From Vallitalea guaymasensis (GTDB lineage: Bacteria; Bacillota; Clostridia; Lachnospirales; Vallitaleaceae), in contig NZ_CP058561.1 of the NCBI RefSeq assembly GCF_018141425.1, forward strand, positions 248,001 to 312,000: 64,000 nucleotides of DNA. Direction: 5' to 3'. Below, piece by piece: positions 50,193 through 63,840 of this stretch; positions within the stretch are counted from its first letter, which is position 1; each line of letters opens with the position of its first letter. Below the pieces are notes generated by a model that was given only the letters and a program-made list of their open reading frames with translations, did not search any database and was not told the origin of the DNA. The position numbers and the translations under genes are program-made.

Positions 50193-51197
50193 CTATCTTC
50201 TCATTTTAGGATCAAATGCATCTCTCAATCCATCACCAACAAAGTTAAATCCCATAACTGTAGTTAATATACAGATTCCAGGTGGAATCCAAATATATAA
50301 ATATCCTTTCAAAATGATAGGGTCTGTTACTGCACTAACCATATTACCCCAAGACGCAAAAGGAAATGGAACACCAAATCCCAAGAAACTTAATCCCGAT
50401 TCTGTAAGTATTATTCCACCAACTCCCAGTGTAGCTATAACGATTAGTTGAGGCATTACATTAGGAATAAGATGTTTGAAAATTCTTTTTCTTGGCTTTA
50501 ATCCAATAGCTTCAGTAGCAATCATGAACTCTTGTTCCCTGAGACTCAGAATCTGTCCACGAACCAACCTAGCTACTCCTGCCCATCCCAAGATTCCTAA
50601 TACTAACATTAGATAATATATTTTTTTTGACCCATCCACATCTAAAGTAATTAATACTGAACTCAAAATAAGTACGATGGGTAGAAAAGGTATACAGAAA
50701 AATATATCAACTATACGCATTATGATATTATCTGTAACTCCTCCAAAATATCCTGCAATACCTCCTAAAATAATACCAAAGAACAGCTCTATTGCTACAA
50801 CTACAAATCCTATAACTAATGAAATTCTTCCTCCATACATTAACCTGGTAAAAGTATCACGACCATCTCTATCTGTACCTAGCCAATGATTACTTGAAGG
50901 TGGTGCTTTAATCAATACTTTTATATTTTTATCCTCATAATTTACAATGTCCTCTGTTAATTCAACACCGTCTTTTTGAAAAAATATTTGATATTCACCA
51001 TATGGTGAGAAAAAAGGACCGATAAAACTTATTAAAAACATAGAAACAAGTATAACCATACCTATAATGGCTAATTTATTTCTTACAAAACGTTTCATTA
51101 CCAGCTGCCCTGGTGTGATTATTTTGTCTACAACGATTTCTCTATCATTATTAGTAACTTGTTCATTTTCAATATCTATCTTTGATTTTTCTAACAT
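50193..51197 (-). CDS. oppC: Oligopeptide ABC transporter permease OppC
   Basis: 334-residue integral membrane permease with the N-terminal OppC domain (MVILVSMFLISFIGPFFSPYG), six helices, and the EAA-type loop around EQEFMIATEAIGLKPRKRIFKHLIPN that contacts the ATPases. LGTDRDGRDTFTRL is a family mark. Start after GAGGGGAG, 11 bp from oppD. It forms the channel with OppB. Confidence 0.95.
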   Translation of the reverse strand: MLEKSKIDIENEQVTNNDREIVVDKIITPGQLVMKRFVRNKLAIIGMVILVSMFLISFIGPFFSPYGEYQIFFQKDGVELTEDIVNYEDKNIKVLIKAPPSSNHWLGTDRDGRDTFTRLMYGGRISLVIGFVVVAIELFFGIILGGIAGYFGGVTDNIIMRIVDIFFCIPFLPIVLILSSVLITLDVDGSKKIYYLMLVLGILGWAGVARLVRGQILSLREQEFMIATEAIGLKPRKRIFKHLIPNVMPQLIVIATLGVGGIILTESGLSFLGFGVPFPFASWGNMVSAVTDPIILKGYLYIWIPPGICILTTVMGFNFVGDGLRDAFDPKMRR

Positions 51198-51216
51198 GAT
51201 TTTCTCCCCTCTCCAA

Positions 51217-52185
51217 TTATTTTAATCTTACCCTAGGATCTGCGACACCGTATAAAATATCTGCTAGCAGGGTTCCCAGAAGTGTTAAAACAGCAGAGAA
51301 TGTAAGAAATCCCATCATGTAATTTATATCTCCTGATTTCAGAGCTTTGAAAGCTGTAAAACCTAATCCATCAATAGCAAAAATCTGTTCTGTAATAATA
51401 GCACCAGAGAATAATGAAGGTAATAAACTACCTAGCATAGTTACAATAGGTATTAAAGTATTTCTGAAAGCATGCTTATATATAACTTTCCTTTCACTTA
51501 ATCCTTTTGCCCTAGCTGTTCTTATATAATCAGCATTCAATACCTCAAGCATATTTGTTCTTGCATATCTCATAATACTTCCTATGCTTAAGAATGCTAA
51601 TACCACAATAGGTAGTATAAAATGCCATGCCTTGTCCTTAATCAGTGCCCAACCGGTATAATCCATTCTAGCGGTTATCATACCTTGTAATGGTACCCAT
51701 TCTAATCCAAAAGCAAATATTCTTTGAAGTATAGCTGCAAAGAAGAAACTTGGTAGTGAAATACCAATAAATGCAAATATGGTTACACCATAATCCAATT
51801 TTGAATATTGTTTTGTTGCAGATATTATACCTAGTGGTATGGCTACTATCATTTGTATTATGTAAGCAATGAATGCAATAGTGAAGGATGTCCACATTTT
51901 ACTTTTTATTACTTCACTGACTGGTTGTTTATATAAGAAAGATTCACCGAAATCTCCCTGAATAGCTTTGCCTAACCAACCGACGTACCCTTTAACTATG
52001 TTTGTTTCCGTCCCATATAATTTCCTAAGGGATATTTTCATTTCTTCCGTAACATTTTGATTTCCTGCAGTCATAGTTTGAACATAATCACCTGGCATTA
52101 CTCTTATTAAAGTATAGATTAGTATAGAAACTCCTAGTAAAATAAATATACAAACGAATAATCTTCGTATAATATATTGTCTCAA
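51217..52185 (-). CDS. oppB: Oligopeptide ABC transporter permease OppB
   Basis: 322-residue permease with six helices. N terminus RQYIIRRLFVCIFILLGVSI, EAA loop ADYIRTARAKGLSERKVIYKHAFRN. The start codon is TTG (52183-52185) with GGATGGTGG upstream. It follows oppA with a 78-bp gap that holds a stable hairpin, and is 19 bp from oppC. Confidence 0.95.
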   Translation of the reverse strand: MRQYIIRRLFVCIFILLGVSILIYTLIRVMPGDYVQTMTAGNQNVTEEMKISLRKLYGTETNIVKGYVGWLGKAIQGDFGESFLYKQPVSEVIKSKMWTSFTIAFIAYIIQMIVAIPLGIISATKQYSKLDYGVTIFAFIGISLPSFFFAAILQRIFAFGLEWVPLQGMITARMDYTGWALIKDKAWHFILPIVVLAFLSIGSIMRYARTNMLEVLNADYIRTARAKGLSERKVIYKHAFRNTLIPIVTMLGSLLPSLFSGAIITEQIFAIDGLGFTAFKALKSGDINYMMGFLTFSAVLTLLGTLLADILYGVADPRVRLK

Positions 52186-52230
52186 AATTATTCCACCATC
52201 CTTTCAACTTATATTATAATTAAGATTTTA

Positions 52231-52252
52231 TTTGCAGCCCGAAGGCTGCAAA
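52231..52252 (-). promoter_or_regulatory. UUCG-capped hairpin between oppA and oppB
   Basis: In the leftward RNA, TTTGCAGCC and GGCTGCAAA close a UUCG tetraloop with a C-G closing pair, an unusually stable cap. It lies 12 bp after the oppA stop. It probably protects the oppA mRNA 3' end or limits read-through. Confidence 0.8.
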
Positions 52253-52263
52253 TGTATAATTTA

Positions 52264-54312
52264 TTATTTTAATTCTAAAGTCTCTATTTCTCTGAAATAT
52301 CCATAGAATGGTGTCATATCTTTAGGTAGTGTATCAATGTCAATTACTTCTGGATTGAATATATACATATTCTTACGTTGGTAAACTGGCATTTCTACTG
52401 CATCATCCATGATGATATCAAGAGCTTTTGAATAGTACTCTTTTCTTTTCTCAATATCATTTGTTGATCTTGCATCAAGAATTAATTTATCTAACTCTTC
52501 ATCTTTTATACAATAATGGTTACTAGGTCCATCACTATGGTAAGTTTGATACATATCAGGATCAATAGTCGCTTGCCATGCAGCTACCCACATATCCCAC
52601 TCTTTAGCATCTAGTCTATCAAATAGTATAGAACCATCAACATCAGATATATCTAATATAGCACCTAATTTTTCCATTTCCTCTTTCATTTGAGTCAAGA
52701 TAGGAGCTGATGGATGGTCCATGATACCATCTCCACTTATACCAATTTCAACCCTTAATTGTTTACCATCTTTTTCTAATACTTTACTACCGCTTTTATC
52801 TACTTGTTTATAACCAGCTGCTTCAAAACATTCAAGAGCTTTGTCAGCACTGAATTCATAATAAGGTTTTGCGTTTTCTGGATAAGCCCATGAAACCCTA
52901 GACATAGGTCGTTCTATTACACTAGCTAACTCACCATAATAAGTATTAATTGCTGGTTCTCTATTCATAAGATGCATTAAGCCTTTTCTTACGTTTTTAT
53001 CTGTAATCCTTTCAGAGTTAATACCTATATATCCATAACCTAGATTTTCAATTAATTCGTAATGAATTCCTGCATCCTTAACATTTTGTACCATCTCAGG
53101 ACTTGCTGTTGGATCAGAAATATCAACTTCTCCTAGAGTTACAGTTTCAAGCTTATTAGAACTTGATACAACTTGGTATTTTATGTTTTTGATTTTTGGT
53201 TCACCTTTAAAATAATTTTTATTAGCTCTAAAGGTTACAACATTATTTTCAAATTTTTCAAATGTGTATGCACCAGCACCCATTGGCTTATCATTTTTCT
53301 CTTTTACTTTTGTTAAATCACCTTTTTTGTATCCTTCGCCATAATAGTGTTCTGGAGTAACTTCAATGGCACCTAGATTCCAGATGGCTTTTGGATCTAC
53401 TCCTTCAATAGTGACTTCAACAGTTAACTCATCAACTTTTTTAATACCTTCAATATCAGGAACCTTAATATTTCCACTAGCTAAATTCTCTTCAATGTAT
53501 CCTTTTTCAAGCTCTTTGAATTTCATTTCTATAGCTTCTTCTTCATAATCACCATAACAGCAACCTGTCTCTACTTCAATAAATTTAGCTATAGATGCTT
53601 TTTTCAAGTCATCTCCTTCTAAACCATCAGGATTATCAAAACCTGTATATCCATCAATAACTTCAGCACCGTAAGACTCATATGCAGATATCATACGTGC
53701 TTCAACTTCTTCTTTCGTTACATCCTTTGAGCTAGCTTTAAATCCTTCTATAACTTCTGCATAATTAGGATCATCATAACGATATTCATTTATTCCTAGA
53801 ATTGGAGTTGTATATATAGTTGAAGATCCATCATATTTTGGATCACATAATATTTTATATGTAAATATAATATCATCAGCTGTTATAGGTTCTCCATCGC
53901 TAAACTTTAAGTTATCTTGAAGTTTAAATCTATATACTGTCCTTATATTACCATCATCATCTTTGATTTCCTTTGGTGTTTCATATATAGCTAAATTAGA
54001 AGTAGGCTCTCCAAGACGATTATTGGACATTAATCTTTCCTGTGTACGTTCTGTTATCTCAGTGTCATATGCAGTTGTAGAAAAGTATGGGCTAAAAACA
54101 GCATTAAAATCTGATGAACCCAAAACTAATGTATCATATTTAGTTTTCTTTTCTTTTGGTTCTTTCTCTTTATCACTATCTTCAGTAACGGTTGCATCTC
54201 CCCCATCGTTTTCTTTTATTGTTGTTTTTTCTTCCCCCTTACAAGCAGTTAAGCTTAGCATCAAACATAAAATAAGAAAACAAATTGAAACTATCTTTGT
54301 AATATTCTTCAT
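52264..54312 (-). CDS. oppA: Oligopeptide-binding lipoprotein OppA
   Basis: 682-residue extracellular substrate-binding lipoprotein (family 5). Lipobox LTAC (Cys at about residue 24), then an acidic linker, then the SBP_bac_5 fold (about 60-682; KFSDGEPITADDIIFTYK is the family signature). It is longer than typical OppA proteins because of an acidic insert at about 165-290, including GCCYGDYEEE. Start after AAGGAGGAG. It heads oppABCDF and delivers peptides to the permease. Confidence 0.94.
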   Translation of the reverse strand: MKNITKIVSICFLILCLMLSLTACKGEEKTTIKENDGGDATVTEDSDKEKEPKEKKTKYDTLVLGSSDFNAVFSPYFSTTAYDTEITERTQERLMSNNRLGEPTSNLAIYETPKEIKDDDGNIRTVYRFKLQDNLKFSDGEPITADDIIFTYKILCDPKYDGSSTIYTTPILGINEYRYDDPNYAEVIEGFKASSKDVTKEEVEARMISAYESYGAEVIDGYTGFDNPDGLEGDDLKKASIAKFIEVETGCCYGDYEEEAIEMKFKELEKGYIEENLASGNIKVPDIEGIKKVDELTVEVTIEGVDPKAIWNLGAIEVTPEHYYGEGYKKGDLTKVKEKNDKPMGAGAYTFEKFENNVVTFRANKNYFKGEPKIKNIKYQVVSSSNKLETVTLGEVDISDPTASPEMVQNVKDAGIHYELIENLGYGYIGINSERITDKNVRKGLMHLMNREPAINTYYGELASVIERPMSRVSWAYPENAKPYYEFSADKALECFEAAGYKQVDKSGSKVLEKDGKQLRVEIGISGDGIMDHPSAPILTQMKEEMEKLGAILDISDVDGSILFDRLDAKEWDMWVAAWQATIDPDMYQTYHSDGPSNHYCIKDEELDKLILDARSTNDIEKRKEYYSKALDIIMDDAVEMPVYQRKNMYIFNPEVIDIDTLPKDMTPFYGYFREIETLELK

Positions 54313-54835
54313 ATTACTCCTCCTTTTTATATATTCCAGCTAAGATTTTATGTTCAAGTTCTATTATCTTTTTATGACTAGACCGGTTCTTTAAGATAAT
54401 AATATAGGTTCTTAGCCAACCTATTATATATATATATGTTATAAATTTATGTAATTATAATGCATATTAAAAAGTATATATGATAATACATTAAATAAGT
54501 ATTACCATATATTAATTATATTGTTTTTTTTTGCAATTGTAAAGCTAATTAGTGAATATTTTGTATTTATAGCATTATTGTTATGATTTTTGTTTTTATG
54601 TTGTATTAAGTAGTATTATTTAGATAATTAATATGTTTTGTTTTTATTTGTTTGATTATGTATGTATTTTTAGTCGTATAATGGGAGTATTTGGCAGTCA
54701 TGGAAATGATCTAATAGATGATATATATTGTTTGTACTATAATAATATTATATTAAAAATATAATATACTATGAAACTAAATTATTTATAGTTTTCTTAG
54801 ATGTACTCTTATTATTATAAGAAATATTTTTACAC
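54313..54835. other. Intergenic region upstream of oppA
   Basis: About 520 bp of AT-rich DNA with no gene. An AGGTT/AACCT hairpin lies at about 54407-54422, about 95 bp before oppA, with GGTTCTTTAAG and GGTTCTTAG repeats nearby; this may be the oppA control region. No clear promoter. Confidence 0.5.
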
Positions 54836-54867
54836 TAAAAAAACTTATAACATATAGTTATAAGTTT
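54836..54867 (-). terminator. Terminator of the rRNA-tRNA operon
   Basis: Perfect 11-bp arms (54841-54851 and 54857-54867) with a five-base loop, then a T-run read leftward, just past tRNA-Met. Confidence 0.93.
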
Positions 54868-54872
54868 CTTAG

Positions 54873-54946
54873 TAGCGGAGAACGGAGTCGAACCGTTGAC
54901 ACTACGGGTATGAACCGTATGCTCTAGCCATCTGAGCTACTCCGCC
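54873..54946 (-). tRNA. tRNA-Met(CAT), elongator
   Basis: Cloverleaf with acceptor GGCGGAG/CTCCGCT (G1-U72), anticodon stem TACGG/CCGTA and loop TTCATAC. G1-U72 rather than the mismatched C1-A72 points to elongator tRNA-Met. Last of four tRNAs after 23S. CCA not encoded. Confidence 0.93.
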
Positions 54947-54970
54947 ATATTATCAAATTGTAAAATATAA

Positions 54971-55043
54971 TGGGCGCAACAGGGCTCGAACCTGTGACCC
55001 CCTGCTTGTAAGGCAGGTGCTCTCCCAGCTGAGCTATGCGCCC
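54971..55043 (-). tRNA. tRNA-Val(TAC)
   Basis: Acceptor GGGCGCA/TGCGCCC, anticodon stem CCTGC/GCAGG with loop CTTACAA. CCA not encoded. Confidence 0.96.
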
Positions 55044-55077
55044 TGGGAATATTAAAAAAAATTAGTTTTGCAACTAA

Positions 55078-55151
<74 letters not shown>

Positions 55152-55195
55152 AGATAAAATTAATTCTATACATTGAATAACTTATCTGTATATAA

Positions 55196-55268
55196 CAGGG
55201 GCAGCAGGACTTGAACCCACGACATTCGGTTTTGGAGACCGACGTTCTACCAACTGAACTATGCCCCT
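55196..55268 (-). tRNA. tRNA-Trp(CCA)
   Basis: Acceptor AGGGGCA/TGCCCCT, anticodon stem TCGGT/ACCGA with loop CTCCAAA; discriminator G. First tRNA after 23S. CCA not encoded. Confidence 0.96.
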
Positions 55269-55339
55269 AAATAATAAACGCTCAAAACAACACATTGAAC
55301 AACATCTTTAATCATCTTATCAAACCTCTGCAAAGCTAC

Positions 55340-55364
55340 ATAACTTATATATCTTAACTCTTAG
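55340..55364 (-). other. 3' arm of the pre-23S processing stem
   Basis: Complementary over 25 bases to 58314-58338 just before the 23S 5' end (22 Watson-Crick pairs, two G-U, one mismatch). A further pair, 55284-55297 with 58523-58536, extends the stalk. RNase III cuts such stems. Confidence 0.8.
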
Positions 55365-55402
55365 CTTAACTACCATACACTCAAATCTCTTTGATGTACT
55401 TA

Positions 55403-58299
<2,897 letters not shown>

Positions 58300-58773
58300 T
58301 ATGTTTTAGTCATCTAAGAGCTAAGATTTACAAGTTATTTTATAGAATCTTTTGATTCTCGTAGCTTGTTGTTGCTTTGGTTTTTCTTGTTTTCACAGTT
58401 TTCCATATGCGACATATGGTTACTATTTATTTCAAGGATATTGATTATTTGATGTCTAGTTATTTCTTCTTCTCTTCTTATCGATGATTTATCATCAATA
58501 GTCCGATTGGATTAATAACTTACAATGTGTAGTTTTCAATGTTCATTTAAGAGTCGGCTTTACGTATGTAAAACGATCTCTTTCATTATAAATCTTTTTT
58601 TGTTTCTTTGTTTGGCTTGTGTTAAGCGCTAGGATATATTATCATAGTCACCAGCGTTGTGTCAAGCACTTTTTTTATTTTTTTTACTTACATTTCCTAC
58701 AACTGATAACTAAATTCTTTAATCATCTTAAAGAATTTTGATAGTGTCATATGAAGTTAAAGTAAAACTGGTA
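58300..58773 (-). other. Spacer between 5S and 23S
   Basis: About 470 bp. No tRNA or protein gene. It holds the 5' arm of the pre-23S stem (58314-58338), an outer stem segment (58523-58536), and a short AT-rich tail after 5S. Confidence 0.8.
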
Positions 58774-58891
58774 ATCTGGCAGCCACCTACTCTCCCAGGT
58801 CGTCTCCAACCAAGTACCATCGGCCGTTAATGGCTTAACCATCGTGTTCGGTATGAGAACGGGTGTTTCCCAAAAACGCATCGCCACCAGA
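58774..58891 (-). rRNA. rrf: 5S ribosomal RNA, located between 16S and 23S
   Basis: Read leftward: terminal helix TCTGGTGGC/GCTGCCAGA, CCGTTCTCATACCGAACACG, and GATGGTACTTGG...GGGAGAGTAGG are all standard 5S blocks. It is the only 5S in the window. The region after 23S contains none. Confidence 0.97.
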
Positions 58892-58915
58892 AATTTTCTG
58901 TATTCTTTTGTTGTT

Positions 58916-58940
58916 CCTTGAATACTCAACAGTGAAACAA
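58916..58940 (-). other. 3' arm of the pre-16S processing stem
   Basis: Complementary over 25 bases with two mismatches to the leader segment 60754-60778. It encloses 16S only and lies upstream of 5S in transcription. Confidence 0.85.
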
Positions 58941-59111
58941 TCAATTAATATTTTAACTTTAGTAAATCTTGATTTGATTTTCTCTGTGATTCTTAGAGAA
59001 TATCAAATTTTAGATGAACTTAGTTAAAAAATTAATCTCCACTTAATTAATTAGTTTTATTCCATAAGTCCTTAGTGCTTTTATAAGATTAGCCTCGGCT
59101 TCTCTTATTTT

Positions 59112-60645
<1,534 letters not shown>

Positions 60646-60753
60646 AAGTTTCATCTTGACCAGATTGCTCTGGCTTATATTTTATAGACTATCGTCTTAT
60701 CCATTAATTTACTAAGGAATTTTCTTGGGTAAAACTTATTACTAAGTTTTTGG

Positions 60754-60778
60754 TTGTTTCACTGTTCAGTTTTCAAGG
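60754..60778 (-). other. 5' arm of the pre-16S processing stem
   Basis: Leader segment containing the CCTTGAA...AACAGTGAAACAA sequence that pairs with 58916-58940. It sits between the rRNA promoter and the 16S 5' end. Confidence 0.85.
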
Positions 60779-60826
60779 TTCTGTCCTGATTTGTTGCTTG
60801 CTGTTTTGTTTTCTTCAGCGAAAAGA

Positions 60827-60855
60827 ATTATATCATTTATATATAATAAAGTCAA
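60827..60855 (-). promoter_or_regulatory. rRNA operon promoter
   Basis: Read leftward: -35 TTGACT (60850-60855), 17-bp spacer, perfect -10 TATAAT (60827-60832). Leader to 16S is about 175 bp. Confidence 0.9.
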
Positions 60856-61345
60856 GGCTTTATTCGACATTTTTTAAATCTTTTTTTATGACATATGATT
60901 AGTTAAGTGTAAAATTTACTGTATATATAAGGAAATTAAAATTCCAATAACTGCTAATATTATTATTAATTTTTTTCTATCAGCTGATTTATTTCAAAGA
61001 TAATCTTATTATTTATACTAAGAAATAACGTATAAATATTTTAATTAAGCCATGATTGTTTTGACTACTCATTAATTAACATTATGAATTTATTCTAACT
61101 ATACTAGAAACCTCTTTAAGTATCTTTAATGAATTATTCCTGGTCATGAACTAATTTAATATAGTACATACAGACAGTACCATCCCCCTACAACATATAA
61201 GTTATTACAATATATATACTTAGTAATTAATATTACATAAAATTTTACAGTAATTATTCTAAGTTTTAGAATTTTACATCTCTTCCATTAATTCCATATT
61301 GAGATTGGATAATACATTTGTTAGACTTGTTGTTGAGGTGATTAG
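60856..61345. other. Intergenic region between rRNA promoter and the SleB-like gene
   Basis: About 490 bp of AT-rich DNA between two divergent transcription units. No gene or clear second promoter was seen. Confidence 0.5.
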
Positions 61346-62155
61346 ATGAAAAGAATAATGCTTTTAATGATTTCGTTAATTTTGGCTTTTAGTTTTTCCA
61401 GCAAAGCATTTGCTTCTCAAGTAATACCTGTTTACGTTAATGGAAATGTTTTAACTCCTGACGTTAATCCTTATATTCAAAATCAACGTACTTTTGTACC
61501 AATTAGATTCATTGGAGAAGCACTTAATGCTACGTCAATCAAATGGGATTATTCATCCAAGACTGCTACATTGGTATTTAATCAAACTGTAATTAAATTA
61601 CCCGTAGGTTCTAGATATGTAACTGTAAACGGTAAACAATATAAAATCGATGCACCAATTAACTTAGTCAGAGGACGAACTTTCGTACCTGTAAGATTTA
61701 TATCTGAAATATTAGGATATGACGTAAAATGGGCTAATAGCTCAGTATATATCAGCAATAATGGGTATACCCCTCCTTCAAACAAATATAGCTCAGAAGA
61801 TTTATATTGGTTATCTAGAATTGTAGAGGCTGAAGCAGTCGGTGAACCATACGCTGGAAAATTAGCAGTAGCTAACGTAATCATTAATCGAAAAAAAAGT
61901 TCAGAATTTCCAAGCACAATAAAATCTGTTATTTTTGATAACAAATACGGTATTCAATTTACACCAGTTGCAGACGGCAACATATACAATACCCCTACTC
62001 AAGAGAGTATAAATGCCGCTATTGCAGCACTGAATGGTTCCAATAACATTGGTAATTCATTATATTTCCTTAATCCAGCAAAATCTTCAAATTTCTGGAT
62101 TATGAATAACCGTAAATTTGTTACTCAGATCAATAATCATTACTTTTATGCTTAG
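61346..62155 (+). CDS. Secreted cell-wall hydrolase (SleB/Hydrolase_2) with stalk domain
   Basis: 269 residues. Signal peptide (cleavage after KAFA), a copper amine oxidase N-terminal-like domain in two parts (about 25-145; RTFVPIRFIGEALNA and RTFVPVRFISEILGYDVKW), then a SleB-type lytic domain (about 155-268) with RIVEAEAVGEPYAGKLAVANVIINR carrying the catalytic Glu and a compact C-terminal end (NNHYFYA). It cuts peptidoglycan or spore cortex. Start after GAGGTGA. Monocistronic, followed by a terminator. Related to the stalk-domain protein at 9.7 kb by its N-terminal domain only. Confidence 0.93.
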   Translation: MKRIMLLMISLILAFSFSSKAFASQVIPVYVNGNVLTPDVNPYIQNQRTFVPIRFIGEALNATSIKWDYSSKTATLVFNQTVIKLPVGSRYVTVNGKQYKIDAPINLVRGRTFVPVRFISEILGYDVKWANSSVYISNNGYTPPSNKYSSEDLYWLSRIVEAEAVGEPYAGKLAVANVIINRKKSSEFPSTIKSVIFDNKYGIQFTPVADGNIYNTPTQESINAAIAALNGSNNIGNSLYFLNPAKSSNFWIMNNRKFVTQINNHYFYA

Positions 62156-62210
62156 GCAAGAATAATTAATTTTACTCAAACAGCTAAATACCCCCTTCTT
62201 ATAATAAAAA

Positions 62211-62259
62211 ATACCCTAAAAGGTAAATTCTTATCTACTTACCTTTAGGGTATTTTTTC
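62211..62259. terminator. Bidirectional terminator between SleB-like and TVP38-type genes
   Basis: Arms 62211-62226 and 62239-62253 (ATACCCTAA...TTAGGGTAT, one bulge), with T-runs on both sides. Serves the + gene before it and the - gene after it. Confidence 0.92.
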
Positions 62260-62279
62260 TATTATTAATCAAATTCTCT

Positions 62280-62921
62280 TCATGCAGCTTTTGCGGGTAA
62301 TTTTTCATTCTTGGTCGATGTCTTTTTTTCGTACTTTTTTTCAAATAGCTTAATAACTTTTTTACCTATCAAAGATATAGCAAATGTTATTGATATTAAT
62401 AAGATTGATTTAAGAGGCTTTTCTACAAATGCCCTTATATTAAATCCTATGAAACTTAGAGAAAATATCATTATAAGCTTACCAAGAACCAACGCACTAA
62501 TATATTCTCTATTTTTAATGCCTGCTAGAGCTGCTAAACCACAAACAACTATAGAAGGTGTAAAAGGAAAAGTTAATAAGAAGAATATAGGGGTAAATCC
62601 TTTATCCTTAATCCAATTAAAAATATTATAGATTTTTTCGTTTTTAGCAATCTTCTGCTGGAATCTTTTTTGTCCAAATTTCTTTATTACCAAGAATACA
62701 ATAATTGAGCCGATGCATGAACCTAACCATGAATATAAATAACCAGTCCAAAAGCCAAAGGCCATAACATTAATCGTTACAAATAATATTAAAGGTAATG
62801 GTGGGAAAAAAGCTTCAATCATTGCTAATCCAACACCGGCAAACATTCCCATAGAGCTTATTTGATTAAGCATGTCTGTCCAATAGCCAAGTGTCATTAA
62901 CTCTTTAAACCATTCAATCAT
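62280..62921 (-). CDS. TVP38/TMEM64-family (VTT domain) membrane protein
   Basis: 213 residues with about five helices. The block MIEAFFPPLPLILFVTINVMAFG and the TFPFTPSIVVCGLAALAGI stretch mark the VTT (DedA-like) superfamily, some members of which scramble or flip lipids. The C terminus is basic and Lys-rich. Start after GAAAGGATG. Monocistronic. Function in this organism is unknown. Confidence 0.87.
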   Translation of the reverse strand: MIEWFKELMTLGYWTDMLNQISSMGMFAGVGLAMIEAFFPPLPLILFVTINVMAFGFWTGYLYSWLGSCIGSIIVFLVIKKFGQKRFQQKIAKNEKIYNIFNWIKDKGFTPIFFLLTFPFTPSIVVCGLAALAGIKNREYISALVLGKLIMIFSLSFIGFNIRAFVEKPLKSILLISITFAISLIGKKVIKLFEKKYEKKTSTKNEKLPAKAA

Positions 62922-63120
62922 AATCCCACATCCTTTCTTCTTCGTCTATCTATAAATTCAACATATTATTAGTATATCCAACAAGTCTAGTATAATTTAT
63001 TAATATTAAAATCTTATTAAAATATATTAAAAAATATCTTAAATTATTATAAATCTTTAATTTTAGCATTAAAATAATTTTTATAGCTATTGGAGAAGTT
63101 TATTTGTAATAATAGAATTA

Positions 63121-63156
63121 AAGAGAGATTCTACATTATCATTAGATATCTCTCTT
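63121..63156 (-). terminator. Terminator of the LiaF-like gene
   Basis: 9-bp arms AAGAGAGAT (63121-63129) and ATCTCTCTT (63148-63156), with a T-rich flank read leftward; 10 bp after the stop codon. Confidence 0.75.
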
Positions 63157-63165
63157 ATTAATTAT

Positions 63166-63840
63166 TTAGTATTCAACGCCTAGTCCACCGAACAAAACAA
63201 AACTTTTAACTATAAGTACTTTATTTGAATCAGCCATCTCTCTTTTTGTTTTATTATCCCATCCACCAAAAAGAGGAAATCCTTTTACTTCAACTTTCCA
63301 ATCCATAGGTACTTTTATATCAATACCACCAAATGCAACGAATGCATCAATTATTATTGGTTCATTTTCTGTGATATTAGCATTTCTTAGATCAACATCA
63401 ATACCACCAAATGCAGTACCTAAATTACCTCCTTGAAAATCTGTTGAATCATTAATTATATCGCTTCCTGAAAACAAACAAAAAGTGTCTAGTATATTAT
63501 CTGAGTATATTTTTTTATTACTACGTTTTTTTTTAGGAATTATTAGCCAAGCACCAACTATAATGACAACTGCAGGGAATATGAATTCACCAATATTAAT
63601 ACCTTCCAGAATTTTTAGATTCAATTCCTTTAATTGAAATATAACACCAACAATTATCAATACAGAAGCTAAGGTTTTTGAACCATATTTATCAAATAGA
63701 TTTACTAAGCCAATAGCAATTAATATAAGGGGCCAATAAGTACCAAAGATATTTTCACTATCAATTATATCCAATCTACCTAATAGAATTACAACACCAA
63801 TTGCAATTATCAATATACCTAATAGATTTCTTTTTTTCAT
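63166..63840 (-). CDS. LiaF-like membrane protein
   Basis: About 224 residues: four N-terminal helices (about 5-105) with a hairpin GILIIAIGVVILLGRL, and a C-terminal beta-rich domain of repeated FGGIDVDLR, FGGIDIKVP, LFGGWDNK and LFGGLGVEY strands, as in LiaF/DUF2154-type proteins that restrain cell-envelope stress kinases. The frame extends seven codons upstream, but AAAGGAGG lies before 63840. No LiaRS-type two-component genes are adjacent in this window, so a stress role is inferred. Confidence 0.85.
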   Translation of the reverse strand: MKKRNLLGILIIAIGVVILLGRLDIIDSENIFGTYWPLILIAIGLVNLFDKYGSKTLASVLIIVGVIFQLKELNLKILEGINIGEFIFPAVVIIVGAWLIIPKKKRSNKKIYSDNILDTFCLFSGSDIINDSTDFQGGNLGTAFGGIDVDLRNANITENEPIIIDAFVAFGGIDIKVPMDWKVEVKGFPLFGGWDNKTKREMADSNKVLIVKSFVLFGGLGVEY

